A DNA stretch of 7,503 nt from an uncultured Bacilli bacterium (GTDB lineage Bacteria > Bacillota_I > Bacilli_A > RF39 > UBA660). The notes beneath the pieces were generated by a model that searched no databases, was not told the origin of the DNA, and saw only the letters and a program-made list of their open reading frames with translations. Made by a program: the position numbers and the translations under genes. Below, piece by piece: positions 1 to 5,960 of the stretch (position 1 is its first letter; each line of letters opens with the position of its first letter). The DNA is taken from assembly GCA_947598425.1 (NCBI GenBank), contig CANQFH010000052.1, positions 1-7,503 of the forward strand, read 5' to 3'.

Positions 1-70
1 AACAAATATAAAGCGAATAAGGAAATTAAGAGAAGAAAAATTAGAAAAAGAAGAACAGAATAAGAGTTAA
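1..70 (+). CDS. 3' end of an unidentified gene (partial)
   Basis: The first bases read as the tail of a protein whose start lies left of the window. Two plus-strand frames are open. Frame 2 gives about 22 residues rich in Lys, Arg and Glu (ending KEEQNKS) and stops at TAA 68-70. Frame 1 gives a Lys/Arg-rich tail ending KRRTE and stops at TAA 61-63. I prefer frame 2 because its codons (TTA, GAA, AAA, mixed with AAT and AGT) look like those of the other genes here, and its charged, Leu-spaced tail resembles a helical C-terminus. The fragment is too short to assign a family. The terminator-like hairpin that follows supports a gene ending here. Confidence 0.35.
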   Translation, partial: TNIKRIRKLREEKLEKEEQNKS

Positions 71-79
71 AATAAAGGA

Positions 80-105
80 AAAAGTGTTAACTTTTATTTT
101 TTTTT
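80..105 (+). terminator. weak intrinsic terminator after the left-edge gene
   Basis: Bases 80-85 (AAAAGT) pair with 90-95 (ACTTTT) around a GTTA loop, and a run of nine T follows at 97-105. The stem is short and A/T-rich, so the hairpin is weak, but the long T run and its place 10-20 bases after the stop of the partial gene fit a rho-independent terminator on the plus strand. Confidence 0.45.
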
Positions 106-146
106 GATCAAATTTTTGACAAAAAACGAAAAATATGAAAATTTTT

Positions 147-178
147 TTGACTTTTTCAGCAGTCTCGAGTCAAGATTT
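147..178 (+). other. G+C-richer intergenic hairpin, possible second terminator or interspersed element
   Basis: TTGACT at 147-152 is the inverted complement of AGTCAA at 168-173. An inner AGTC at 161-164 offers a competing partner for GACT 149-152, so two registers of pairing are possible. The stretch 158-171 is visibly richer in G+C than its surroundings and includes the palindrome CTCGAG. Five T follow at 176-180, so it could end plus-strand transcripts. No reading frame explains it. Whether it recurs in the genome cannot be seen from one copy. Confidence 0.3.
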
Positions 179-182
179 TTGC

Positions 183-213
183 AAAAGAAAAATGTTAGGA
201 ATTTCTAACATTT
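183..213 (-). terminator. intrinsic terminator of the ileS-fmt unit
   Basis: Bases 190-198 and 205-213 form a 9-bp perfect stem (AAATGTTAG / CTAACATTT) with a six-base loop at 199-204. Read on the minus strand, the stem is followed by a T-rich tail (TTCTTTT, complement of 183-189). The stop codon TAG (205-207) of the phosphatidyltransferase gene lies inside the stem, so termination directly abuts the end of translation. This closes the minus-strand transcription unit. Confidence 0.7.
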
Positions 214-936
214 ATTATTATCTTTTAATTTAATTAATTTTCTTAAATATGAATCATTCTTATGTTTTTCATAATATTCAGGATTTAACCAGACCATTTT
301 AAAATTTTCCCATTTATTTTTCTTTAATTTAGGTACTTCTAATTCTTTAGATTCATGATTTAACATCGGAATCTTTTCTATAGTAAATATTTCTAATATA
401 TAACTTAGTAAAGTTAAACTTTCAATTACTATTACAGGAATTAACAATATTAAAAAGGTATTACTTGCTAATTTAGTTAAAACAAATTCTTTAAATTCTA
501 AAGATAGAAAAGAAATACTATTAATATCGCTGACAAAGAAGATTAAGACAACAGATAATGCTAAAACCCAAACTTTAAACTTACCTATTATATTAGATTG
601 AATATTTAAGTTATTTTTAAATTTACAAAATTGTACTAATACTATTAATAGTTCAAATATTATAGGAATTATAGAATATGGCGTAATTAAATATAAAACA
701 ATAAAACACATAATTGTAAACAATTTATCAGCTACACCATCAAATAATGCTCCAAAAAAAGTAGAAACATTCCATAATCTAGCTAAAATACCATCAATAC
801 TATCAGTCAAATAACATATAATAGCTACTATACCTACATAAAATCCTCCATAAATATTATATATAGGTACTAAAATAATGGTTCCAATTACTCTTATTAA
901 AGTTAATAAATTAACTATTAATATTTTTATTTTCAT
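205..936 (-). CDS. CDP-alcohol phosphatidyltransferase (PgsA-like) with an extra C-terminal tail
   Basis: This is an integral membrane enzyme that moves a phosphatidyl group from CDP-diacylglycerol to an alcohol, most likely glycerol-3-phosphate in phosphatidylglycerol synthesis. The full family signature is present: D45, D48, G49, A52, R53, G62, D66 and D70, in the spacing DxxDGxxARx8GxxxDxxxD, whose four Asp bind the catalytic metals. A G-K-F-K site at 118-121 resembles the GKxKT motif of PgsA. About six hydrophobic segments lie between residues 5 and 184. After that comes a hydrophilic, Lys-rich tail of about 57 residues (187-243) not usual for PgsA, which is mostly near 180-200 residues. 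I start at ATG 936: a GTG at 945 is in frame, but it is part of the AAGGTGAG ribosome site. The gene is last in the unit, 12 bases after its neighbour. The acceptor alcohol is not proven by sequence, so I give no symbol. Confidence 0.88.
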   Translation of the reverse strand: MKIKILIVNLLTLIRVIGTIILVPIYNIYGGFYVGIVAIICYLTDSIDGILARLWNVSTFFGALFDGVADKLFTIMCFIVLYLITPYSIIPIIFELLIVLVQFCKFKNNLNIQSNIIGKFKVWVLALSVVLIFFVSDINSISFLSLEFKEFVLTKLASNTFLILLIPVIVIESLTLLSYILEIFTIEKIPMLNHESKELEVPKLKKNKWENFKMVWLNPEYYEKHKNDSYLRKLIKLKDNNKC

Positions 937-940
937 ACTA

Positions 941-948
941 CTCACCTT
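941..948 (-). promoter_or_regulatory. ribosome binding site that sets the phosphatidyltransferase start
   Basis: Minus-strand AAGGTGAG at 948-941 begins directly after the TAG stop of the preceding gene and lies four bases before ATG 936. It contains the in-frame GTG (945-943) that would give a protein three residues longer. A start codon inside the Shine-Dalgarno itself is unlikely, so ATG 936 is the better start. Confidence 0.75.
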
Positions 949-1518
949 CTAATAAGTAATATCTTTAACTAATCCAATATTACTATAACTTAAATTATAC
1001 ACATTGTTATCAATATTAATAATTATACTAGTTACATTATTATCATCGACATTTATAGTGATCTCTTTATCTTCTAAATTATAAAGATAACTATTATTAT
1101 CCTTAGTATATTCTATATTTTTTATAATACTTTTTAAATAATTAACATCTAATAAATTAGTATTTATATTATCAAAAATATCTTCTCTTAATATTAAGGC
1201 TCTATTTATTATTTCATAACTATAACTATTTTGAATATAATAATCTATTTTTTCTTCATTAATATATCTACTACCAACTTCACGATTATTTAATTTAGAG
1301 CCTTCAAAAGTATACACCTCTTCATTTATTTTTATTTCATATTTATACTCATAATTATCATCTAACTTAGCTAATTTTTGTTCATAAGTAATGGTTTTAG
1401 TATTATTATCTTCTCTAGGAGTAGTAGTAAATTTTGTAAAGATTACAATAACTATAATAAATGCAAGCCAAAAACCTAATTTTACAAGTGAAATAATTTT
1501 TTTATCATCATTCTCCAT
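949..1518 (-). CDS. membrane-anchored protein of unknown function
   Basis: I do not recognise this 189-residue protein. It has a short charged N-terminus with K6, K7 and K13, one hydrophobic segment at about 14-29, then some 160 hydrophilic residues very rich in Asn, Asp, Ile and Tyr. That layout suggests a signal anchor with the bulk outside the membrane. There is no cysteine for a lipobox, no second membrane span and no obvious catalytic motif. Short alternating hydrophobic stretches (57-73 and 142-177) suggest beta strands. ATG 1518 is preceded by a strong AAGGAG site that begins right after the fmt stop, leaving a 12-base gap. The 12-base gap to the next gene is the same size. It is a real gene by its spacing, ribosome site and place inside a co-directional unit. 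Co-transcription with a lipid enzyme hints at an envelope role, which is inference only. Confidence 0.75.
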   Translation of the reverse strand: MENDDKKIISLVKLGFWLAFIIVIVIFTKFTTTPREDNNTKTITYEQKLAKLDDNYEYKYEIKINEEVYTFEGSKLNNREVGSRYINEEKIDYYIQNSYSYEIINRALILREDIFDNINTNLLDVNYLKSIIKNIEYTKDNNSYLYNLEDKEITINVDDNNVTSIIINIDNNVYNLSYSNIGLVKDITY

Positions 1519-1530
1519 TAGTAACTCCTT

Positions 1531-2430
1531 TTATATCTTTTTACCATTTAAATAACTTTTAATATTCATTATATTTTTTCCTACTGGTTTTATCTCATCT
1601 AAATATATTATACCATCTTTAGTTCCAATACCTAAACTATTTTTAGTAACATATACTTTATTTAAAATACTATCTTTTATTTCATAATGAGCTTTTACTA
1701 TTTTAACTTCTTCATCAAATAAAGTAGTTTTAGTTAAAGGACTAGGACTAAAAGCTCTTATTTTATTATAAATATCTTTAGAATTATTATTAAAGTCTAT
1801 TTCTTCCATTTCTCTAGTTATCATACTAGCATATGTTGCTTTACTATCATCTTGTTTCACTCTATTAACATTATTATTTAATATATTATTAATATTTTTA
1901 AGTAATAATTCACAACCTAAATGACTTAATTTATGATGCATAGTTTCATTATTATCATCTTCTTTTATAGGACATTCTAAAGTATCAATAATATCTCCAG
2001 TATCCATAAATTCATCCATATACATTAAAGTCACTCCAGTTTTTTCTTCTCCATTAATAATTGCCCATTCAATCGGAGCTGCACCACGATATTTTGGTAA
2101 TAAAGAGGCATGAATATTAATACACCCATATTTTGGATAATCAATTAATTCTTTAGGAATAATTTGCCCATAAGCACAAGTTATAATTAAATCTGGTTTA
2201 GATGCTAAAATTGTTTCATATTCTTTTTTGATTCTTTTGGGAGTAAAAACATCAATATTATTAGCCATTGCTAATTGTTTTACTGGTGATGGAGTTAATA
2301 CTTTCTTTCTTCCTACTAAAGCATCCATCTTACTTACTACTAAAACCACATTATAATCTTTAATAAGGGCTTGTAAAGGTTCAATGGCAAATTCTGGTGT
2401 TCCCATAAATACAATTCTTGCTCTATTCAT
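1531..2430 (-). CDS. fmt: methionyl-tRNA formyltransferase
   Basis: This cytosolic enzyme transfers a formyl group from 10-formyl-tetrahydrofolate to Met-tRNA(fMet), making the initiator for translation. The N-terminal Rossmann-type domain opens with F-M-G-T-P-E-F at 8-14. The tRNA-acceptor loop lies at about 35-49 (GRKKVLTPSP). The active-site block is N105-I-H107 followed by SLLPKYRGAAPI at 109-120, and the third catalytic residue is D143 in MDTGD. These match Asn106, His108 and Asp144 of the E. coli enzyme. The C-terminal tRNA-binding domain covers about 205-299, and the total of 299 residues is normal for the family. ATG 2430 is chosen because the upstream in-frame GTG at 2442 falls within the AGGTGA ribosome site. 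The gene lies 82 bases after ileS, separated from it by a terminator and a possible promoter, and 12 bases before the next gene. Confidence 0.96.
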   Translation of the reverse strand: MNRARIVFMGTPEFAIEPLQALIKDYNVVLVVSKMDALVGRKKVLTPSPVKQLAMANNIDVFTPKRIKKEYETILASKPDLIITCAYGQIIPKELIDYPKYGCINIHASLLPKYRGAAPIEWAIINGEEKTGVTLMYMDEFMDTGDIIDTLECPIKEDDNNETMHHKLSHLGCELLLKNINNILNNNVNRVKQDDSKATYASMITREMEEIDFNNNSKDIYNKIRAFSPSPLTKTTLFDEEVKIVKAHYEIKDSILNKVYVTKNSLGIGTKDGIIYLDEIKPVGKNIMNIKSYLNGKKI

Positions 2431-2438
2431 ATGACTAA

Positions 2439-2444
2439 TCACCT
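2439..2444 (-). promoter_or_regulatory. ribosome binding site that sets the fmt start
   Basis: Minus-strand AGGTGA at 2444-2439 lies eight bases before ATG 2430. It contains the in-frame GTG 2442-2440, which would otherwise extend the protein by four residues (MISH). The FMGTPEF motif sits at its usual distance from the N-terminus when ATG 2430 is used. Confidence 0.7.
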
Positions 2445-2451
2445 ATCTATA

Positions 2452-2480
2452 ATTATAAAATAAAATCTTCTAAATAACTA
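2452..2480 (-). promoter_or_regulatory. possible internal promoter for fmt and the two genes after it
   Basis: On the minus strand a perfect TATAAT (2457-2452) lies 17 bases after TAGTTA (2480-2475), which matches the -35 consensus TTGACA at only three of six positions. A start near 2445 would give a very short leader that still includes the fmt ribosome site. The position, right after a terminator, makes biological sense, but in DNA this AT-rich a TATAAT arises often by chance. Confidence 0.35.
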
Positions 2481-2486
2481 GCCCTT

Positions 2487-2521
2487 AAAAAAAGTATAAT
2501 ACTTCTTTTATATTATACTTT
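2487..2521 (-). terminator. intrinsic terminator between ileS and fmt
   Basis: Bases 2491-2501 and 2511-2521 form an 11-bp perfect stem (AAAGTATAATA on the plus strand) with a nine-base loop. On the minus strand it ends in a run of seven T (complement of 2487-2493). The last codons and the TAA stop of ileS (2515-2513) form the first arm. The stem is A/T-rich with few G-C pairs, so partial read-through into fmt is plausible. Confidence 0.65.
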
Positions 2522-5500
2522 CTCAATATTAACTAAAACATTAATACCATTTACATTTATTTCTTCACCATTTTTATTTTCTTTAACAATCTTAACTGCT
2601 AAAGTTTCATTTTTAATATAATCTTGATACTTATTTATTACTTCATCAAATTCGCCATCATAATAAATATTAATACGATCACTAACATCATAATCATTTA
2701 ATTTACGCATATTTTGAATCTTAGATACAAACTCTCTAGCATGACCTTCTAAGATTAAATCTTCAGTTAAAGTTGTATTTAAAATAATATATAAATTATC
2801 TAATACCCCAACATTAAATCCTTCTTTAGAAGATATCTTTAATTCATACATATCTTTAGTAATAATGGTATCTTCAAAACTTACTTCTTCTTTATTTAAT
2901 TTATCAATATCAATATTTTGTAAGAATACTTCATAATCTTTAATCTTAGCTCCAAATAATTTACCTACTACTTTATAATTTGGTTTTAAAGTAATATTCA
3001 TATAGCAACTTAAATCATCTTCTTTTAAAACTTCTTTAACATTTAATTCTTCTTTTATTAATGGAATTAAATCACTTATCTTATTATAAACTTTAGTATC
3101 AATAATTGCTTCTTTTAATGGTGTTCTAACTTTAATTTTAACATCTTCACGAACATAACGACCAATAGATATTAAATTCTTAACTAAAGCCATTTTTTCT
3201 TCTAATGCTAAATCTATTAAAGATTCATCATATTGAGGAAAATCACTCGTATGAACACTATCATTATTCGTAAGTTTAGTATACATCTCTTCACTTATAA
3301 ATGGTACTATTGGAGCAATCATTTGTGATAATCCTACTAAAACTTCATAAGTAGTTATATATACTGCTTTTTTAGAGTTATCTAAAGTACTACCCCAGAA
3401 ACGATTACGACATCTTCTAATATACCAATTAGATAAATCATCAGATACAAAATTAGTAATATTACGAACTACTTTATTTAAATCATATTCTTCATAACCT
3501 TCTGTTACTACTTTTAATAAAGAATTATATCTTGATAATAACCATTTATCTATTTCTTCACGATCACTTACTTTTATATTACATTCATTAATATCAATAT
3601 TATCAGTAGTGGCATACATACTAAAGAAATTATAAGTATTCTTTAAAGGATTAAAGAATTTAGAATAAACTTCTTTTAAACCTTCTTCATCAAATTTTAA
3701 TGGTGTCCATACTGGAGATACATAAGGAATATACCATCTTACGGTATCAGCACCATATTTCTCAATAATAGTAAATGGTTCAATAGAGTTACCTTTACTT
3801 TTATGCATTTTTTGACCATTTTTATCTAATAATAATTCATTTACTAAAACATTTTTATATGGAGATACTCCTTTAACAAAAGTTGAAATTACTAATAAAG
3901 AATAAAACCAACCTCTAGTTTGATCAATTCCTTCACAAATAAAATCAGCTGGAAATTGATTATTAAATAATTCTTCATTTTCAAATGGATAATGATATTG
4001 AGCAAAAGGCATGGCTCCTGAATCAAACCAACAATCGATAACATCTTTAACTCTATTCATTACGCCACCACATTTAGGACATTTAATATGAATATCATCA
4101 ACATAAGGACGATGTAAATCAATACTATCATCAATATCTTCAATGGCGAGATCAATTAATTCTTTTTTACTACCTATCATTTCATCATGACCACAACTAC
4201 AACGCCATAAAGGAAGTGGACAACCCCAATAACGACTTCTAGATATGGCCCAGTCATTTAAATTTTCTAACCAATTACCAAATCTTTTTTCCCCTACAAA
4301 AGCAGGATACCAATTAACTTTTTTATTATTTTCTACTATTTGATCTTTTAATTTAGTAACTTCTAAATAAAATGATGGTTTAGAATAATATAAAAGTGGA
4401 GATTTACAACGCCAACAATGAGGATAATTGTGAGTTATTCTTTGTTTTTTAAATAATTTATCATTTTCTTTTAAATATTTAATTACTTCTTTATCAGCAT
4501 CAAATACTAACATTCCCTTCCAAGGACCTTCAGTATAACAACCATCTTCTCCAACCGGATTTAAATATGGTAAATTATAATTCTTACCAACTAAAGCATC
4601 ATCGGCACCAAAAGCTGGAGCAATATGAACAATACCGGTACCATCTTCCATAGTTACATAAGTATCACAAACTACATAAAAAGCTTTTTTATTAACAGTT
4701 AATCCTGGTATTAATTGTTCATATTCTATATATTCTAAATCTTTTCCTTTATATGTTTCTAAGACTTCATATTCATCACCTAAAATCTTGTTAGCAAGTT
4801 TTTTAGCTAAAATAAATTTATAACCTTTAGATAATACTTTAACATATTCTTCATTAGGATTAACACAGATAGCAACATTAGAAAGTAAAGTCCATGGTGT
4901 TGTTGTCCATACTAAGAAATAAACATCTTCATCTTTTTTCTTCATTGGTACTACAACAGTATCAACATCAACTTCTTTATAACCTTGAGCTACTTCATGA
5001 GAAGCAAGACCAGTACCACATCGTGGACAATAAGGTAATATTTTACTACCTTCATAAAATAAACCTTTCTTAAAAAATTCTTTTAAAATCCACCATTCAG
5101 TTTCAATATAATTATTATCATAAGTAATATAACGATTCTCTAAATCAATGAATTGTCCCATTTTATTGGTTAAATCACAAAATGACTTTTCATTTTCCCA
5201 TACTGCTTTACGACATTCTTCATTAAATTCTTTAATACCATAAGCTTCAATATCATTTTTATTACTAAAACCTAATTTTTTTTCTACTTGAACCTCAACA
5301 GGTAAGCCATGGGTATCCCAACCAACTTTTCTTAATACTTTATACCCTTGCATCGTTTTATATTTACAAAAACTATCTTTTAAAAATTTAGAAACAACAT
5401 GATGAAGTCCGGGCATTCCATTCGCTGTAGCAGGACCATCATAAAATACCCAATAAGGTTTACCATCTCTATTTTGAATACATTTATTTAAGATATCTTC

Positions 5501-5575
5501 TTTTAAAAATTTATCTAATATATCTTGTTCTACTAAAGAGACCTTTCTATTATCCAAACTTTCAAATTTTTTCAT
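2513..5575 (-). CDS. ileS: isoleucyl-tRNA synthetase, type 2, with swapped G-x-H-H signature
   Basis: This cytosolic class I enzyme charges tRNA(Ile) and edits misactivated valine. It has 1020 residues, as expected for the type 2 form. In order: N-terminal Rossmann part with the ATP signature at 56-59, reading G-L-H-H where most class I enzymes have H-x-G-H; GWDTHGLPVE at 85-94; a CP1 region with a CPRC site (183-186), the editing-site TTTPW (224-228) and GIVHIAPAFGADD (314-326); HCWRC at 386-390; DWAISRSRYWG at 441-451; CSCGH and CPKC metal-type pairs at 459-463 and 499-502; DCWFDSG at 514-520; and the second ATP signature K589-M-H-K-S593. The helical anticodon domain includes LSNWYIRR (714-721), and the C-terminal part from about 860 has no Cys cluster, unlike type 1 enzymes. 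ATG 5575 follows AAGGTGG. A T-box leader for isoleucine lies upstream, matching the product. Confidence 0.98.
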   Translation of the reverse strand: MKKFESLDNRKVSLVEQDILDKFLKEDILNKCIQNRDGKPYWVFYDGPATANGMPGLHHVVSKFLKDSFCKYKTMQGYKVLRKVGWDTHGLPVEVQVEKKLGFSNKNDIEAYGIKEFNEECRKAVWENEKSFCDLTNKMGQFIDLENRYITYDNNYIETEWWILKEFFKKGLFYEGSKILPYCPRCGTGLASHEVAQGYKEVDVDTVVVPMKKKDEDVYFLVWTTTPWTLLSNVAICVNPNEEYVKVLSKGYKFILAKKLANKILGDEYEVLETYKGKDLEYIEYEQLIPGLTVNKKAFYVVCDTYVTMEDGTGIVHIAPAFGADDALVGKNYNLPYLNPVGEDGCYTEGPWKGMLVFDADKEVIKYLKENDKLFKKQRITHNYPHCWRCKSPLLYYSKPSFYLEVTKLKDQIVENNKKVNWYPAFVGEKRFGNWLENLNDWAISRSRYWGCPLPLWRCSCGHDEMIGSKKELIDLAIEDIDDSIDLHRPYVDDIHIKCPKCGGVMNRVKDVIDCWFDSGAMPFAQYHYPFENEELFNNQFPADFICEGIDQTRGWFYSLLVISTFVKGVSPYKNVLVNELLLDKNGQKMHKSKGNSIEPFTIIEKYGADTVRWYIPYVSPVWTPLKFDEEGLKEVYSKFFNPLKNTYNFFSMYATTDNIDINECNIKVSDREEIDKWLLSRYNSLLKVVTEGYEEYDLNKVVRNITNFVSDDLSNWYIRRCRNRFWGSTLDNSKKAVYITTYEVLVGLSQMIAPIVPFISEEMYTKLTNNDSVHTSDFPQYDESLIDLALEEKMALVKNLISIGRYVREDVKIKVRTPLKEAIIDTKVYNKISDLIPLIKEELNVKEVLKEDDLSCYMNITLKPNYKVVGKLFGAKIKDYEVFLQNIDIDKLNKEEVSFEDTIITKDMYELKISSKEGFNVGVLDNLYIILNTTLTEDLILEGHAREFVSKIQNMRKLNDYDVSDRINIYYDGEFDEVINKYQDYIKNETLAVKIVKENKNGEEINVNGINVLVNIEKV

Positions 5576-5596
5576 ACATCCACCTTCCCTTTAAAT

Positions 5597-5655
5597 AAAA
5601 AAAATTCATAAACTTAAGGGTGAGTATTACCCACGGTACCACCTTAATTCATGAA
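5597..5655 (-). terminator. T-box terminator, nested with the antiterminator
   Basis: On the minus strand, TTCAT-GAA-TTAAGG-TG (5655-5640) pairs with the arm at 5622-5605, followed by eight T (complement of 5597-5604). The antiterminator occupies the inner part of the same region: helix TTAAGG 5647-5642 with CCTTAA 5619-5614, bulge UGGUACC 5641-5635, and helix GTGGGT 5634-5629 with ACTCAC 5625-5620. The lower terminator stem needs TTCAT 5655-5651 to pair with ATGAA 5609-5605. The same TTCAT can instead pair with ATGAA 5664-5660 just upstream. Confidence 0.75.
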
Positions 5656-5824
5656 TTAATTCATCTTTCTTATGTTAACGCCATCAACGAGTTATTCTAC
5701 TTATTTTCAAATAACTAACTAACAAGTGATATAAATTAAATTAATTTATTAGTTTCCACCAAGCACTAACTCTCTCTTAAATCTCCTTTAATTTACGTGT
5801 CTTGTATCCGTTTTTCTTTTCATA
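5597..5824 (-). promoter_or_regulatory. T-box riboswitch sensing uncharged tRNA(Ile)
   Basis: The ileS leader has the parts of a T-box. Stem I: base pairing ACAAG (5805-5801) with CTTGT (5726-5722), a perfect 9-bp helix 5795-5787 with 5740-5732, an AGAGAG segment, and the distal GGTGGAAAC (5760-5752) framed by TTAGT/ACTAA. The specifier is AUC at 5730-5728, an isoleucine codon, right after the 9-bp helix. Bases 5714-5692 can form a linker stem (GTTATT/AATAAC). The conserved T-box sequence is AAGGTGGTACCGTGG (5645-5631). Its bulge UGGUACC holds UGGU, which pairs with the ACCA end of tRNA(Ile); the U fits discriminator base A73. A terminator with eight U follows. Uncharged tRNA is expected to stabilise the antiterminator and raise ileS expression. 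The leader is about 250 nt including the ileS ribosome site. Confidence 0.95.
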
Positions 5825-5830
5825 CTTAAG

Positions 5831-5859
5831 ATTATATGAAAAAAGCTAAAAGAAGTCAA
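5831..5859 (-). promoter_or_regulatory. SigA-type promoter of the ileS T-box leader
   Basis: Minus-strand TTGACT (5859-5854) and a perfect TATAAT (5836-5831) are separated by exactly 17 bases. This predicts a start near 5824, just ahead of Stem I of the T-box. It is the best promoter match in the window and drives the whole minus-strand unit. Confidence 0.85.
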
Positions 5860-5905
5860 CCAAAAATAAAAAATTATCCTCTTTTCTAATATTAAAATGC
5901 CATTG

Positions 5906-5934
5906 TTATCTATTAATTTTTATTAAATTATGAT
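5906..5934 (+). promoter_or_regulatory. possible promoter of the phosphohexomutase gene
   Basis: The strip 5860-5960 between the divergent units must hold the plus-strand promoter. The best -10 is TATGAT at 5929-5934. The hexamer 17 bases upstream, TTATCT (5906-5911), is a poor -35, while a better one, TTGTTA (5903-5908), would leave a 20-base spacer. The ribosome site GTGAGGG (5948-5954) lies six bases before ATG 5961. I am fairly sure a promoter is in this strip but not of its exact place. Confidence 0.35.
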
Positions 5935-5960
5935 AAACTAATAATAAGTGAGGGATTGAC

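Noticed and set aside
103..112. Palindrome TTTGATCAAA as an operator
   Set aside because: Ten-base A/T-rich palindromes are expected by chance here and there is no promoter or gene next to it on that side.
116..144. TTGACA at 116-121 as a plus-strand -35 box
   Set aside because: No acceptable -10 hexamer lies 16-18 bases downstream; the nearest A/T hexamer is too close, and no plus-strand gene follows.
934..945. GTG 945 as the start of the phosphatidyltransferase
   Set aside because: The GTG is part of the Shine-Dalgarno AAGGTGAG; ATG 936 has that site four bases upstream, and nothing upstream could serve GTG 945 without lying in the previous gene's end.
2428..2442. GTG 2442 as the start of fmt
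   Set aside because: It lies inside AGGTGA, which serves ATG 2430; the four extra residues (MISH) are not part of the family's N-terminus.
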